This document shows positions 23,713 to 33,721 of a stretch of 64,000 bases of DNA, piece after piece. Location of the stretch: the NCBI GenBank assembly GCA_033002965.1, contig JAURVB010014610.1:124001-188000 (forward strand), in the 5' to 3' direction. Source of the DNA: Piper betle (Eukaryota; Streptophyta; Magnoliopsida; Piperales; Piperaceae). The translations under genes and the position numbers were made by a program. The stretch's first letter is position 1; each line of letters begins with the position of its first letter. The notes beneath the pieces are model-generated. The model saw nothing but the letters and a program-made list of their open reading frames with translations, made no database searches and had not been told where the DNA came from.

Positions 23713-25452
23713 ATGGCCGCTCCCTTCGCCTTCTTCCTCCTCCTCTCCTTCGTCTCCCAAGCCGCCGCCGACGACTCCACCGCCGCCCACCACCGACAGT
23801 GCTGGCCGACGCTGTCCAGGATCCCGCAATCCGCCGCCGCCGGCTGCGGTGACGACTGCTACCAGGTGGACTGCGCGCCGGGGCGCCCCCCGGTGCTGTC
23901 CGTCAGCAACATTTCCTTCTCCGTCCTCGCCGCCGGGCTCGGCTCTTTACATGTCTCCGTTCTCGGCTTCGACGCGTTCCATGGTTCGTGCCCGAGCTTG
24001 CTCCCGGCAACGCAGATCGATGTGTCCCGCTCGATATTCTTTTTCTCTAACTCCACCTGCAACGGCCTCTTCACTCTTCGACCTGCTTGCGGCCGCGGCG
24101 CCGGCGCCGTCTGTAACCGGTGGCAGTCGGAGCTGCTACGTAACCCGGCGCAGCTCCTACACGGCTGCCGGAACCGGTCATCGCCTCCGCCTCCCTGCTC
24201 GGGGAACTTCACCGAGGAACTAACCTATTTCCTCCAATCGGGGATGCAGCTCCGTTGGAAAGAGGAGCTGTCCCCCTACTTCTCGAGCTGCGAGTATTGT
24301 GAGCATAAGAAGTGCAACACCACCGGATCACCTCAAGGGCTGCTCTGCTTCAAGACGAGGAAGAAGCCGGCGAAGTCCGGCGGCCGCGCCGCCGTCGTGG
24401 CCACCGTCTTCGCGGCCGCCTCCCTCCTCCTCCTCGTTGCCGGCGCGGCCACGATCCTGAAGTGGAAGGGGCGGACGTTCTTCGGCTCCGACTTACCCGA
24501 GGAGGATCCGGCGAACCTCTTCCTCCACCACCACCACTCCTCGTCGAGCCCGCTCCCGCCGGCCTTCACCTACGAGGAGCTCGAGACGTCGACCAACAAG
24601 TTCGACGCCCGGCGCAAGCTCGGCGACGGCGGCTTCGGCGTGGTCTACCTTGGGCACCTCCGAGACGGCCGCGCCGTGGCCGTGAAGAGGCTCCACCGCC
24701 GGCACGCCACCAAGAGCTTCTCCAACGAGGTGTTCATCCTCGCCTCCATCGACCACCCCAACCTGCTCCGTCTCCACGGCTACTGCTGCGACCGCCGCGG
24801 TCTCCTCCTCGTCTACGACTACGTCCCCAACGGCACCCTCGCCGACCACCTCCACCGCCGCAAGGGCTCCCTCCCATGGCCGGTGCGGGTCGAGACGGCG
24901 CTCCAAGTAGCCATGGCGATCGAGTACCTGCACCACTCGCTCTCTCCGGCCGTCGTCCACCGGGACATCACCACCAACAACATCTTCGTCGACAAGGACA
25001 TGGCGGTCCGAGTCGGCGACTTCGGCCTGTCCCGGCTGCTCGTCTTCACCGAGTCGTCGCCGAGCTGCGTGTGGACGGGGCCGCAGGGCACGCCGGGGTA
25101 CCTCGACCCGGACTACCACCGCTCCTCCCAACTCACCGAGAAGAGCGACGTGTACAGCTTCGGGGTGGTGTTGATGGAGCTGGTGACAGGGTTGAGGGCG
25201 GTGGACTTGGGGAGGGATAAGAGGGAGGTGGCGCTGGCGGACTTGGTGGTGGGGAAGATACTGGCCGGGAAGTTGGAGGAGGTGGTGGACGCCGCCCTCA
25301 AGGCCGAGGCCGGGGCGAATGTGATGGGGACGGTGCAGGCTGTGGCGGAGCTGGCTTTCCGGTGCGTCGCCGGGGAGAAGGACGATCGGCCGGACTCGAG
25401 GGAGGTGGCTGCCGAGTTGAGGAGGATCCGAGCTCTGGTGCGCGGCCATTGA
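23713..25452 (+). CDS. LRK10L-type (LEAF RUST 10-like) receptor-like protein kinase, intact single exon
   Basis: The single exon encodes 579 residues. Signal peptide: residues 1-19. The ectodomain is short and Cys-rich, with a WAK/GUB-type galacturonan-binding-like part (CGDDCYQVDC) and a C-terminal WAK-associated part ending CEYCEHKKC. Membrane span: about 226-249. A His/Ser-rich juxtamembrane stretch leads into the kinase: GDGGFG at 304-309, VAVK with Lys 325, HRD at 416-418, DFG at 436-438 and GTPGYLDPDYH. The catalytic loop reads HRDITTNN, so the usual Lys two residues after the Asp is Thr 420. From memory this Thr is shared by one LRK10L clade, so it may be a clade trait rather than a defect. 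I chose ATG 23713 because the upstream in-frame extension is not signal-like and overlaps the promoter. Family members act in defence or hormone signalling; the ligand is unknown. Confidence 0.9.
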   Translation: MAAPFAFFLLLSFVSQAAADDSTAAHHRQCWPTLSRIPQSAAAGCGDDCYQVDCAPGRPPVLSVSNISFSVLAAGLGSLHVSVLGFDAFHGSCPSLLPATQIDVSRSIFFFSNSTCNGLFTLRPACGRGAGAVCNRWQSELLRNPAQLLHGCRNRSSPPPPCSGNFTEELTYFLQSGMQLRWKEELSPYFSSCEYCEHKKCNTTGSPQGLLCFKTRKKPAKSGGRAAVVATVFAAASLLLLVAGAATILKWKGRTFFGSDLPEEDPANLFLHHHHSSSSPLPPAFTYEELETSTNKFDARRKLGDGGFGVVYLGHLRDGRAVAVKRLHRRHATKSFSNEVFILASIDHPNLLRLHGYCCDRRGLLLVYDYVPNGTLADHLHRRKGSLPWPVRVETALQVAMAIEYLHHSLSPAVVHRDITTNNIFVDKDMAVRVGDFGLSRLLVFTESSPSCVWTGPQGTPGYLDPDYHRSSQLTEKSDVYSFGVVLMELVTGLRAVDLGRDKREVALADLVVGKILAGKLEEVVDAALKAEAGANVMGTVQAVAELAFRCVAGEKDDRPDSREVAAELRRIRALVRGH

Positions 25453-26184
25453 CGAGTTGTTTCGAGCTAGCTATGCCTGGCCCGGCCCGGGTGTGTTCGG
25501 GTCGGTGAGTTCAGATCGGTGAGTCGCTGACTCGTTATCATCGAAAGTGTGGGAAAATGTTGCTCCCTAGCTTATCTGGGCTAAAACAAGACCACGGCTG
25601 ATACCAATGATTTTCTTTATTACCAAACTTGTGCCAAACTGCATACATTCCAATGGGAGGTAAGTGTGTAATTATGCATTTCTCAACAGTTTTCTTACCA
25701 TTGCTATTATAATTTCATCATCATCATTACGCTTTTCATTTCCGATATAGTGGCAGTGTATTACCCTGTTAGATTAGATTATTATGCACCCTTTGTTTTA
25801 CAGCGTGATTACCTCGATAAATCCAGATGATTTCTGCAGAACTTCTCGAGGCATCGACCAGCAAGTTCGACGCTAGGCGCAAGCTGAGATTTCCCTCCAA
25901 AAATCTCCAATTGATCAATATTGATCCCCATCAACATACGGCATTTCAATGCCAATGTTTTTCCTTCTAAATGGGGTGGGGGTAACAATTATATAGATGT
26001 TATGATGGTGGAAATTCAGAGATGAAGGAGATTATTTTGAGGTTTGGAAATTTATATAACACCCCCTCATGCTCCTCATCGCCTACTCCCTTCCTTACAG
26101 AGAACTTACCTATTGCATGTAAGCCACACACCCATACCTTGGTACAGATGCGGACGAGGGGGATGCAGCTATGGATCCCAGGCG
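25453..26184. other. Spacer downstream of the receptor kinase
   Basis: Includes the 3' UTR and the kinase scrap at 25838-25890. Otherwise no coding evidence. Confidence 0.4.
25838..25890 (+). pseudogene. Short duplicated scrap of an LRK10L kinase
   Basis: Reads ELLEASTSKFDARRKLR, matching the receptor kinase just upstream (ELETSTNKFDARRKLG, around 24578-24625) at protein and DNA level, then homology stops. It is a remnant of a tandem duplicate or a local template switch. Confidence 0.65.
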
Positions 26185-26391
26185 ATGGATTGCAGGAAGC
26201 GGCGGAGGAAGGATGCGTGGTGTTGTGACGTTGTGAGCAGAGGAGGGGGAGAAGGTGGTGCGAGCTGGGAGGATGGGAGTGGTGGGAGGAGGAAGAGATC
26301 TCGGATTGGTGAGGATACGGAGGTGCCATCGACGTCTGATTCTGGGTTCGAGAACTTGCCCGACGATCTGGTCGTTACCATCTTGTCCAGG
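26185..26391 (+). pseudogene. Orphan first exon of an F-box protein
   Basis: ATG 26185 opens 69 codons: a basic leader (DCRKRRRKDAW), an acidic linker (EDTEVPSTSDSG), then the start of an F-box (FENLPDDLVVTILSRV) ending at a GTCAGC donor at 26392. This layout is typical of the first exon of plant F-box proteins. The F-box is cut after its first helix, and no following exon is recognisable in the next 2 kb, which is a degenerate repeat array. It is either a truncated gene or a gene with a very distant second exon. No specific orthologue was identified. Confidence 0.5.
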
Positions 26392-27390
26392 GTCAGCTAC
26401 CCATCTCCCCCACCCCACATCCCATTCTGAAGTTCTTTCTTATTTTACTACACCCCTTCCTCCTCCCTCCTGGCACCGACGGCACCGAACAATTGACGCT
26501 CCTTTTTGTTGCCGAAATTTTGGACCCGCTCTGCTTTACCCACCAACTCCGCCGTCGACCGGGCCATCATCAACGGGGCGAGCTCTGCTCCTCCCCTGGT
26601 GTCAACCGGCAACGAGCCCAGTTCTTCTCTGCGCTTCAAGCCCAAATCCGCAGTCAACCGGGCCAGCCCTTGGCCGCCCATGGTGCCTACCAGCAACGAG
26701 GCCAGCTCCGCTCCACCAATGCATCCCGCCAGCGCGAAGGCAAGCTCTGCTCCGCCCACCTCTTCGACAGCAAAGCCTGTTGACCATACGTCTCCACTAC
26801 CGACCACTTCCCCGAGCCTTCCAAGTGTGGAGGACTTCTATACTCGTCCACACTTTTTTCTTAATGGAGACAAAGGCTATCTTTGCGATGACCATAGCAC
26901 ACCGTGCTTGCCCTACCCAGCTCCCCCACCCAATATCTAATCACCAGGTACTGTCATATGTTACTACACTCACATCCCCCATCCTCGCTCCTGGCACCCA
27001 CCAATCTACGCTTCTCCGTGCAGCCGAAATTTTGAATAGAAAAAAGTATCCCTGTATGTCTTCCACTCTTCCTATCTGAAAGTCACATCTCCCACCATCC
27101 AATTCAAATCCTCATCCCTCACTATCCTTGCCATCAAAGATGATTTTCCCTTCACTTTTGGATCAATTCATGTTGTCCCGGAGCAGACGAGGGCCATACT
27201 TGGCACGGTCATAGCCCCCTACCCATCACCATTGCCCCCACTCCACGTCTGATCCTCAACGCTTTCCTCTAACGCATCCCCGCTTGTTTTCCAACTTCTG
27301 AATAAGAAAAGGTTTGAAAAACAACTTCCATAATCCAATTCAATTCCTCATCCCTCCCCATCCTCGCCATCAAAGACGATGACCTCTTAC
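26380..27390 (+). repeat. Degenerate direct repeats after the F-box exon
   Basis: A stretch around 26380-26520 recurs around 26890-27040, about 510 bases later; shared words include CTACCCA-CTCCCCCACCC, CTCCTGGCACC and GCCGAAATTTTG. A second family recurs at about 27104 and 27340 (CCTCATCCCTC, CCATCAAAGA). The first copy starts at the 3' edge of the F-box exon, so part of that exon boundary was duplicated. The intervening Pro/Ser-rich frames look fortuitous. Confidence 0.45.
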
Positions 27391-28548
27391 CTTCAAATTT
27401 TGGCTTCCCTCCACGTGGGATGATCTCTATCAACAAGATTGATTGTTCACCGATCTACACCGACGGGAATATTGCCTTATACGAGGTTGGCCGACCTCTC
27501 GATCCTTCCTGCCTTGAATATGCTCCACTAGTTGTTGCCACCGTTGCCACCATGATCGTCTTGTCCTCCACCACCGTTCCTTGTGGCGTTCTCCTCTTTT
27601 CGTCTACATCGGCGTCTGAAGGAAAGCTCGACCAACGAGTCAGACAATGAGGAGCTCGTGACGGCACATGAGAGGCTGGAATTAAATGGATTCAAACAGA
27701 GATTGTGTTACAATTAGTGTGCTTCCTGTTACTACGTTGTACTATTGGGCTTTATGATAATGCAATACAATTGTCTTGGTGATTGGATAGCCATATTGCT
27801 CTACTCCAAACATTTGTAATCAGAAATTTCATGTCATATGAAAGAAGGCCATTAGCACCTTCATTACTAGTGTTTTTGTCATGGATTATTTTTGGCGCCC
27901 GTTTTAGAATAATATAATATTATATATGTATGCACATCTCATTAAGACTGCTTAACCCTCGTTAAGATTTTGTGGTAGGATTTAAGGTAGCTAATGAGCT
28001 TCTTTTTATATGATTGCTCGTGAAAAGCACCTTCAATGAATGCCATGTATACCCATCATCCCCCTAATCAATTAGAATCATGGTGAATTTTGCAATACCA
28101 GAAGTTAGATTATTGTGTATGACCAAAATTCTTGGTAAAGGATTTTTTGCAGCTCTTTATATTTATAAATAAATAATAATATATACTATCATAAAAGAAA
28201 GAAATTAAAACGAAAAAAATCCAATGGTTATTTTAAGGATGGATTCGGGTATGAATCGACACACCCAGTCAATTTTGATTTTAAAATTATATTTATTTTA
28301 TTTATCATATTTATATATGATCCAATTAATTAAAATCATACATTTATATATAATTATATATATATTATTTCAAAATACAGAGATCATATGCGGTCTTAAC
28401 AACTCAACAAAACATGCAACGTGTTTATAAACTTAGCTTAGAGGAAACGCCGTCATTTTAAATTTCACGGCGACTCCAAACACCGTTTTGTCACATTTAC
28501 GTTCCGTTTTTTTGAGAGTGAGTTCAAAGTTTTGGAGATTCAGAAAAG
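27391..28548. other. Spacer before the AK-HSDH gene
   Basis: A 76-codon frame at 27420-27650 matches no family I know. The rest is AT-rich without recognised features. Confidence 0.4.
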
Positions 28549-29427
28549 TGCCCGCCGCCGACGACGACGACGACGCCGCGGCGGAGCACCACCGATGGCC
28601 TCTTCCCACGTACCCCTCTCGTGTGGCGCGGCCTCCCTGGCCCACCTCGACGTCGCCGCCGGAAAGGACAAGTTCGTCTGCCCCGCCGCCGGCCGGTTCT
28701 CGGCTTCGTTCCTCAAAACCTCGCCCGCTCCGCATTCGGCAAGTTCTAGGTGAGCGATTTTCACGGTGGCTGATTGGTATGTGTTTTGGGGTTTTGTGGT
28801 TGGAGTGTTCGCAGTAGATCGAATTTTTTCGTGTGTTTGATGAGTTTTAGCTGCGATTGCGTTAGTGTAAGGTGTTGATGTGTATGAGGTCCGGGGAATG
28901 GATTTTGTGTCATGTATTGAATGGTTTTGTATGCAAAATGATGATAGGATGTCAGTGAGCTTGATTCAAATGTTGGGGGGTTGGAAAATGTGAGTAAGAG
29001 GGTTTAAGACATGATTGTTGGCTTGCACAAATTTTGCTAGTTTTTTTTCTCGAATTTTTGTGTGCTTGATGAGTTGTTCCTGTGATTGAGGTCATGTATG
29101 AGGTGAATAATCATCGCCTTTGTGTAATCCGAAGTAGTGAGATTAGGCTGAATGTTTTTGAAATGGAAAACAATCAGGTTGATACGAATTTTGGATGAGC
29201 GGGAAATGTGAGGAAGATGGTTAATGGGATGATTGTTGAGTGAGAAACATTGATGTTCATATCTGTTGCAGAACTGGTAATGAGGAAATTTAGCTTGTTT
29301 TGCATGGACTGTAATGAACACAGTTAATGTATGCTATCTGTTTGTGATAAGGTTGTAATTAACAGAGCTAGTGAAATGGCGTGTGGAAAATAAGCAATCT
29401 TGTTGCAATTAGAATATTGTTTAAACC

Positions 29428-30435
29428 AGTGATGCACGAATCGGCCGATTCCGTGCGGAATTGGCCGATTTAAATCGGATCGGCGTCGCGCCGATCCGAT
29501 TTCGGGGCCGACTCGGTCGGCCCCGAATTGGGCCTTGAATCGGCGAGTTTCGGCTGATTCCGACCGATTTAACTCGGAATCGGAATCGGCCGATTTAAAT
29601 CGGAATCGGTTTTATTGCAAAATTACCAAAATACCCTAGGTATAATTTTTATTAAATTATTTAAGCATGGGCAAAATGGTAATTTGGATTTAAAAACCTA
29701 AATCAAACCCTCTCCCCCGATTCCGCCGCCGCGTTCGCTCCGCCGCCCTCCGCCGCGCTTCCGCCGTCCGACCACGCCACCGCCGCCCGATTCCGACCTC
29801 AGCTCCGCCCTCCGCCGCGATTCCGCCGCAGACGCTGCGACCGCCGCCCGAACTCGGCTTCCGCCGTCCGACGCTTCCGCCGCGCTTCCGCCCGATTCCG
29901 CCGCGATTCCGCCGCGATTCGGCCGTCCGACGCTCCGCCCGACCTTCCGACCACCCCACCGCCGTCCGACGCTGCGCCCGTTCCGAACTCACCTTCCGCC
30001 GTCCGACGCTTCCGCCGCGATTCCGCCGGCCGACAGTTCGTCCGACCGGGCTCGCTCGACATCGCCGCCGCGAGGCTCGCCGCCGACGGCGCCGGCGCGG
30101 GGTAGAGAGGGGAGGGTGGCATTCTCGTAATTAAAAGTTGACTCGAGTCTAACCCGAGTCAAAAATAATAATTAATTCTAAATAATTTAAAAAAATCTTA
30201 AAAAATATTTAAAAAATATCATAAACTATAATACATAGAATAATATCAAAATAACATCAATACCCAATTTTAATATATTTATATTGTAAATTGTCAAATT
30301 ATTATATATGACCGATTAAATTAATTTGGACCGATTCAACTGAACCGATTCTTGGCCGATTCAGACCGATTCCGATTCCGATTCCGATTCCATAGAAAAC
30401 CGATTCCGATTCCAATTCCGATTCATGCAACCATG
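29428..30435. mobile_element. Non-autonomous hAT-like element in intron 1 of AK-HSDH, perfect 8-bp target duplication
   Basis: The element is flanked by identical 8-bp direct repeats GTTTAAAC (29420-29427 and 30436-30443). Its left end CAGTGATGCACGAATCGG and its right end read on the other strand, CATGGTTGCATGAATCGG, match at 14 of 18 positions. These are hAT hallmarks. Sub-terminal regions are packed with AATCGG/GATTCC words, including a GATTCC run near 30367-30390. The middle (29700-30110) is a GC-rich array of CCGCCGTCCGACGCT-like units. There is no transposase. The core at 30115-30165 is shared with the element at 21.4-23.4 kb. Confidence 0.8.
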
Positions 30436-33400
30436 GTTTAAACTGCTTAAGCAGTTTGAAAGCAAAGCCAAGAACAGCTTTAGTGAGAAATTCAGGAGAT
30501 GCCTAGTATTCCATGGCTGATGTGAGCTTTAAAGAAGATATGTTTTAAGTGTCATATATTATTATAACTGCTTCACTTCTTAATTCTAAGAAAATGTGAA
30601 GTTCTACAAATTGTGTACTTTATCTACAGAATTTTTAGCCTTTGTCTTTTTATTTCTGATGATCATGAACCCTTACATTGTGGCATGTCAGGGTACCCTG
30701 CATTGTGAGAAACGGTAAAAACAGCTCATCTCAGATTCTTGCTTCTGTAAGTAGTAATCCTCTATTTCTGAAAAATCTCTATTCGATTTTTTGTAGTTCG
30801 TGTTACCACACTGCACATTGCCCATCTAATTGTTATCTACTTTCTTTACTTTTGTTATTTTGTATCTGAAAACTTATCATCTTGCTCTATCCTCAGCTGT
30901 TTGCGCTGATAATTCAACAGAACAAACTGTTATTCCAAAAGATGACACATGGTCAGTTCACAAATTTGGTGGTACCTGTGTTGGCACCTCCAAGAGAATT
31001 CAGAATGTTGCACAGATAATTTTAAATGATACCTCTGAGAGAAAGTTGGTTGTTGTTTCTGCAATGTCAAAAGTTACGGACATGATGTATGACCTTATTA
31101 ACAAGGCACAAGCAGGGGATGACACATATTCTTCAGCATTGAATGATGTGTTTGAGAAGCACAGACAAGCTGCCAGTGATCTACTTGATGGGGATGCTCT
31201 TAATATATTTGTTCAGAAATTACATGATGACGTTAATAATCTGAGAGGCATGCTTCATGCCATAAAAATTGGTAATGTTCTATCCTCTCTCTTTCTGCTC
31301 TTTCCCTAAGTCCTGGGTATGGCTTTAAACCCTTCTTAACTGTAATATTCTTGCTTTCATATCTGTTTCTCATTGAATCATTTGATTGCTGTTTTCTTTA
31401 TATTCCTTTGTATGTGTCTCTTTAGCCTGTGTTGGCAATGCTCCTATGTAGGAGCAACATTGAAGAGTAAATTGTAGGTTTGTTGTATCATCTTCTCTCT
31501 AAAGACATATGGTATCTCACTGGGGTCTACGTACTTGCTCATGACTTCTTTTTTTTGACACACTTGACATTGTGCAGCTGGTCATGCAAACGAGTCCTTT
31601 ACAGATTTTGTTGTGGGTCATGGAGAGCTATGGTCTGCACAGATTCTATCAGCAGTGGTAAATAAGGTGTGATGCCTGCTGAACACATTCTGTTTGGTTC
31701 TTGAACTTTTTTCTTGGTTTGTCATACTTTTTTATGTGGAAGGTGGTGGTGGTGGTGATGATGATGAAAAATAATGAAACTTTTATCTTGGGACTTCATG
31801 TATGTGCATGGATTGGTTGCTAAAAATGCCTTGTTTTTACAGCATGGGATACCCTGCAAGTGGATGGATACCAGGGAGGTTCTTGTTGTGAACCCCACTA
31901 ATTCGAATCAAGTTGATCCTGATCTTGTAGAATCTGATAAGAAGCTAGAAGAATGGTTCTCTAGAAATTCAACAAAGTCAATTATAGCGACCGGTTTTAT
32001 TGCCAGTACTCCACAGGGAATAGCCACTACCTTGAGACGAGATGGTAGTGACTTTTCAGCAGCTATAATGGGTGCTCTTTTGAGAGCTCGTCAGATTACA
32101 ATTTGGACAGGCGTGGATGGAGTTTATAGTGCTGATCCTAGAAAAGGTAGGGCATTGGCTTTTCTTAATTTTTTATTTATGTTGTTGCACACTTAGCTAT
32201 ATGTATTGTTTTTGTCAAATGAAAATTGATTGATGTAAAAAATTAAACTGAATAAATAAACTTAGCGAGGATGCAATCTAGCTGGAAAGTTGGTTCAAGA
32301 ATAATCAACTTAAGATGAAAGAGAAGTTACTGAAGTGACACAGAAATGAGTTTGTTAGGAGAGAATTTAAAGAAACTAGAAAGTTGGGCACTGATCAAGG
32401 TGTAGACATATTATAAATTTTTAATTTATTTATTATAATGAGAAAATCTTTATAAAGGTCTTTCTGGAACTACTACATGCCTACATATACTAGGTCTTTG
32501 TCTTACGAGTGCCAAAGTAGCTTGGTTTAATGTAACCAAATGATTTTTTGCTCTATAAAACTCTAGTCAGAGCAAATCAAATAACTGAGCTATCATGCTA
32601 TTGCAAATAGTGTGAAGTGTGAATTGCCGAGCTATCTTGTAATTTCAAAAAAATAAACTTCAAATTGATTTAAAGTAAGTGCACTTTGACAGTTATTTAC
32701 AATTGCTATCTTCTTAACATGACCTAAAGTTGCTGCGCCAATCATCTATTGTAATCATTGGACATTCATCTTGATTTATCTCCACGCTTCCGTTCTGACC
32801 AAAAATAATACTTCCTCATTTTGAAAGTTACGAGAAACAATGGGGCCCGTTGTTCCATCAAATTGCGAAACTTGAGGTTACAATCTTATTTATGCTGATT
32901 CCTGGAACTGTATGCTTTGCAGTTAGTGAGGCTGTGGTCCTGAGAAAATTGTCTTCTCAGGAGGCATGGGAGATGGTATTGTAGCAGCTCATTTCCTTTA
33001 ATTTATGCTAAAATGATTAGTTATTCTTAATAACATTTGGAATAATATAAATGCAGTCGAATTTTGGGGCAAATGTATTGCATCCACGCACAATAATACC
33101 AGTCATGAAATATGACATTCCTATTGTAACAAGGAACATCTTCAATCTCTCTGCTTCTGGAACTATGATTTGTCGAGCTCCTGAAAATGAAATTGAAGAT
33201 GGACAAAAGTTGGAGTCTTTGGTGAAATGTTTTGCAACAATAGATAATGTAGCTCTCATTAATGTTGAGGGGTATACAAGTACACTAGGCATTGTTTCCT
33301 ATATTTTTGGTACATGATTCTGCTTATAGATACATGTATCTGAATTTTGTAACCCCACTGCAGAACCGGAATGGCTGGTGTTCCAGGTACGGCAAGTGCT

Positions 33401-33707
33401 AGTTTTTGGAACGGTAAAAGATGTGGGTGCTAATGTCATCATGATATCCCAGGCATGTTCACTTGGGTAGTTTTGGTGTGCTTTTATTTAAATTAAGATA
33501 CTTATAAATTGGTTCATTTTTCATACAGGCCAGTAGCGAGCATTCAGTATGCTTTGTCGTACCTGAAAAGGAAGTAGCAGCAGTAGCCAAAGCATTGCAG
33601 ATTAGATTTCGTCAGGCATTGGACTCAAGTAATTATGATGATGTGTGAAACAAAGATAGGAAACTGAATCTAATAATCAATACGATAATTAACTGAATGC
33701 GTTCCAG

Positions 33708-33721
33708 GCAATGAATTGCTA
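33708..33721 (+). other. Predicted 14-nt microexon of AK-HSDH
   Basis: GCAATGAATTGCTA lies between a CCAG acceptor and a GTATTA donor. Joined to the A left by the previous exon (ending 33628), it encodes Ser-Asn-Glu-Leu-Leu and restores phase 0 for the exon at 33931. The result places six residues between QALD and VEVVPNC, the same spacing as AGRLSQ in other plants. Direct joining without it gives an immediate TGA. Confidence 0.5.

Noticed and set aside
24493..25449. 318-codon minus-strand ORF opposite the receptor kinase
   Set aside because: Antisense shadow of a high-GC kinase exon; composition is artefactual.
26255..27079. 274-codon Pro/Ser/Thr-rich ORF
   Set aside because: Runs through degenerate direct repeats with no start context or family match.
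29690..30122. Arg/Glu/Ala-rich minus-strand ORFs in the hAT-like element
   Set aside because: Created by the GC-rich minisatellite; no transposase motif (no hAT C-terminal domain or DDE blocks).
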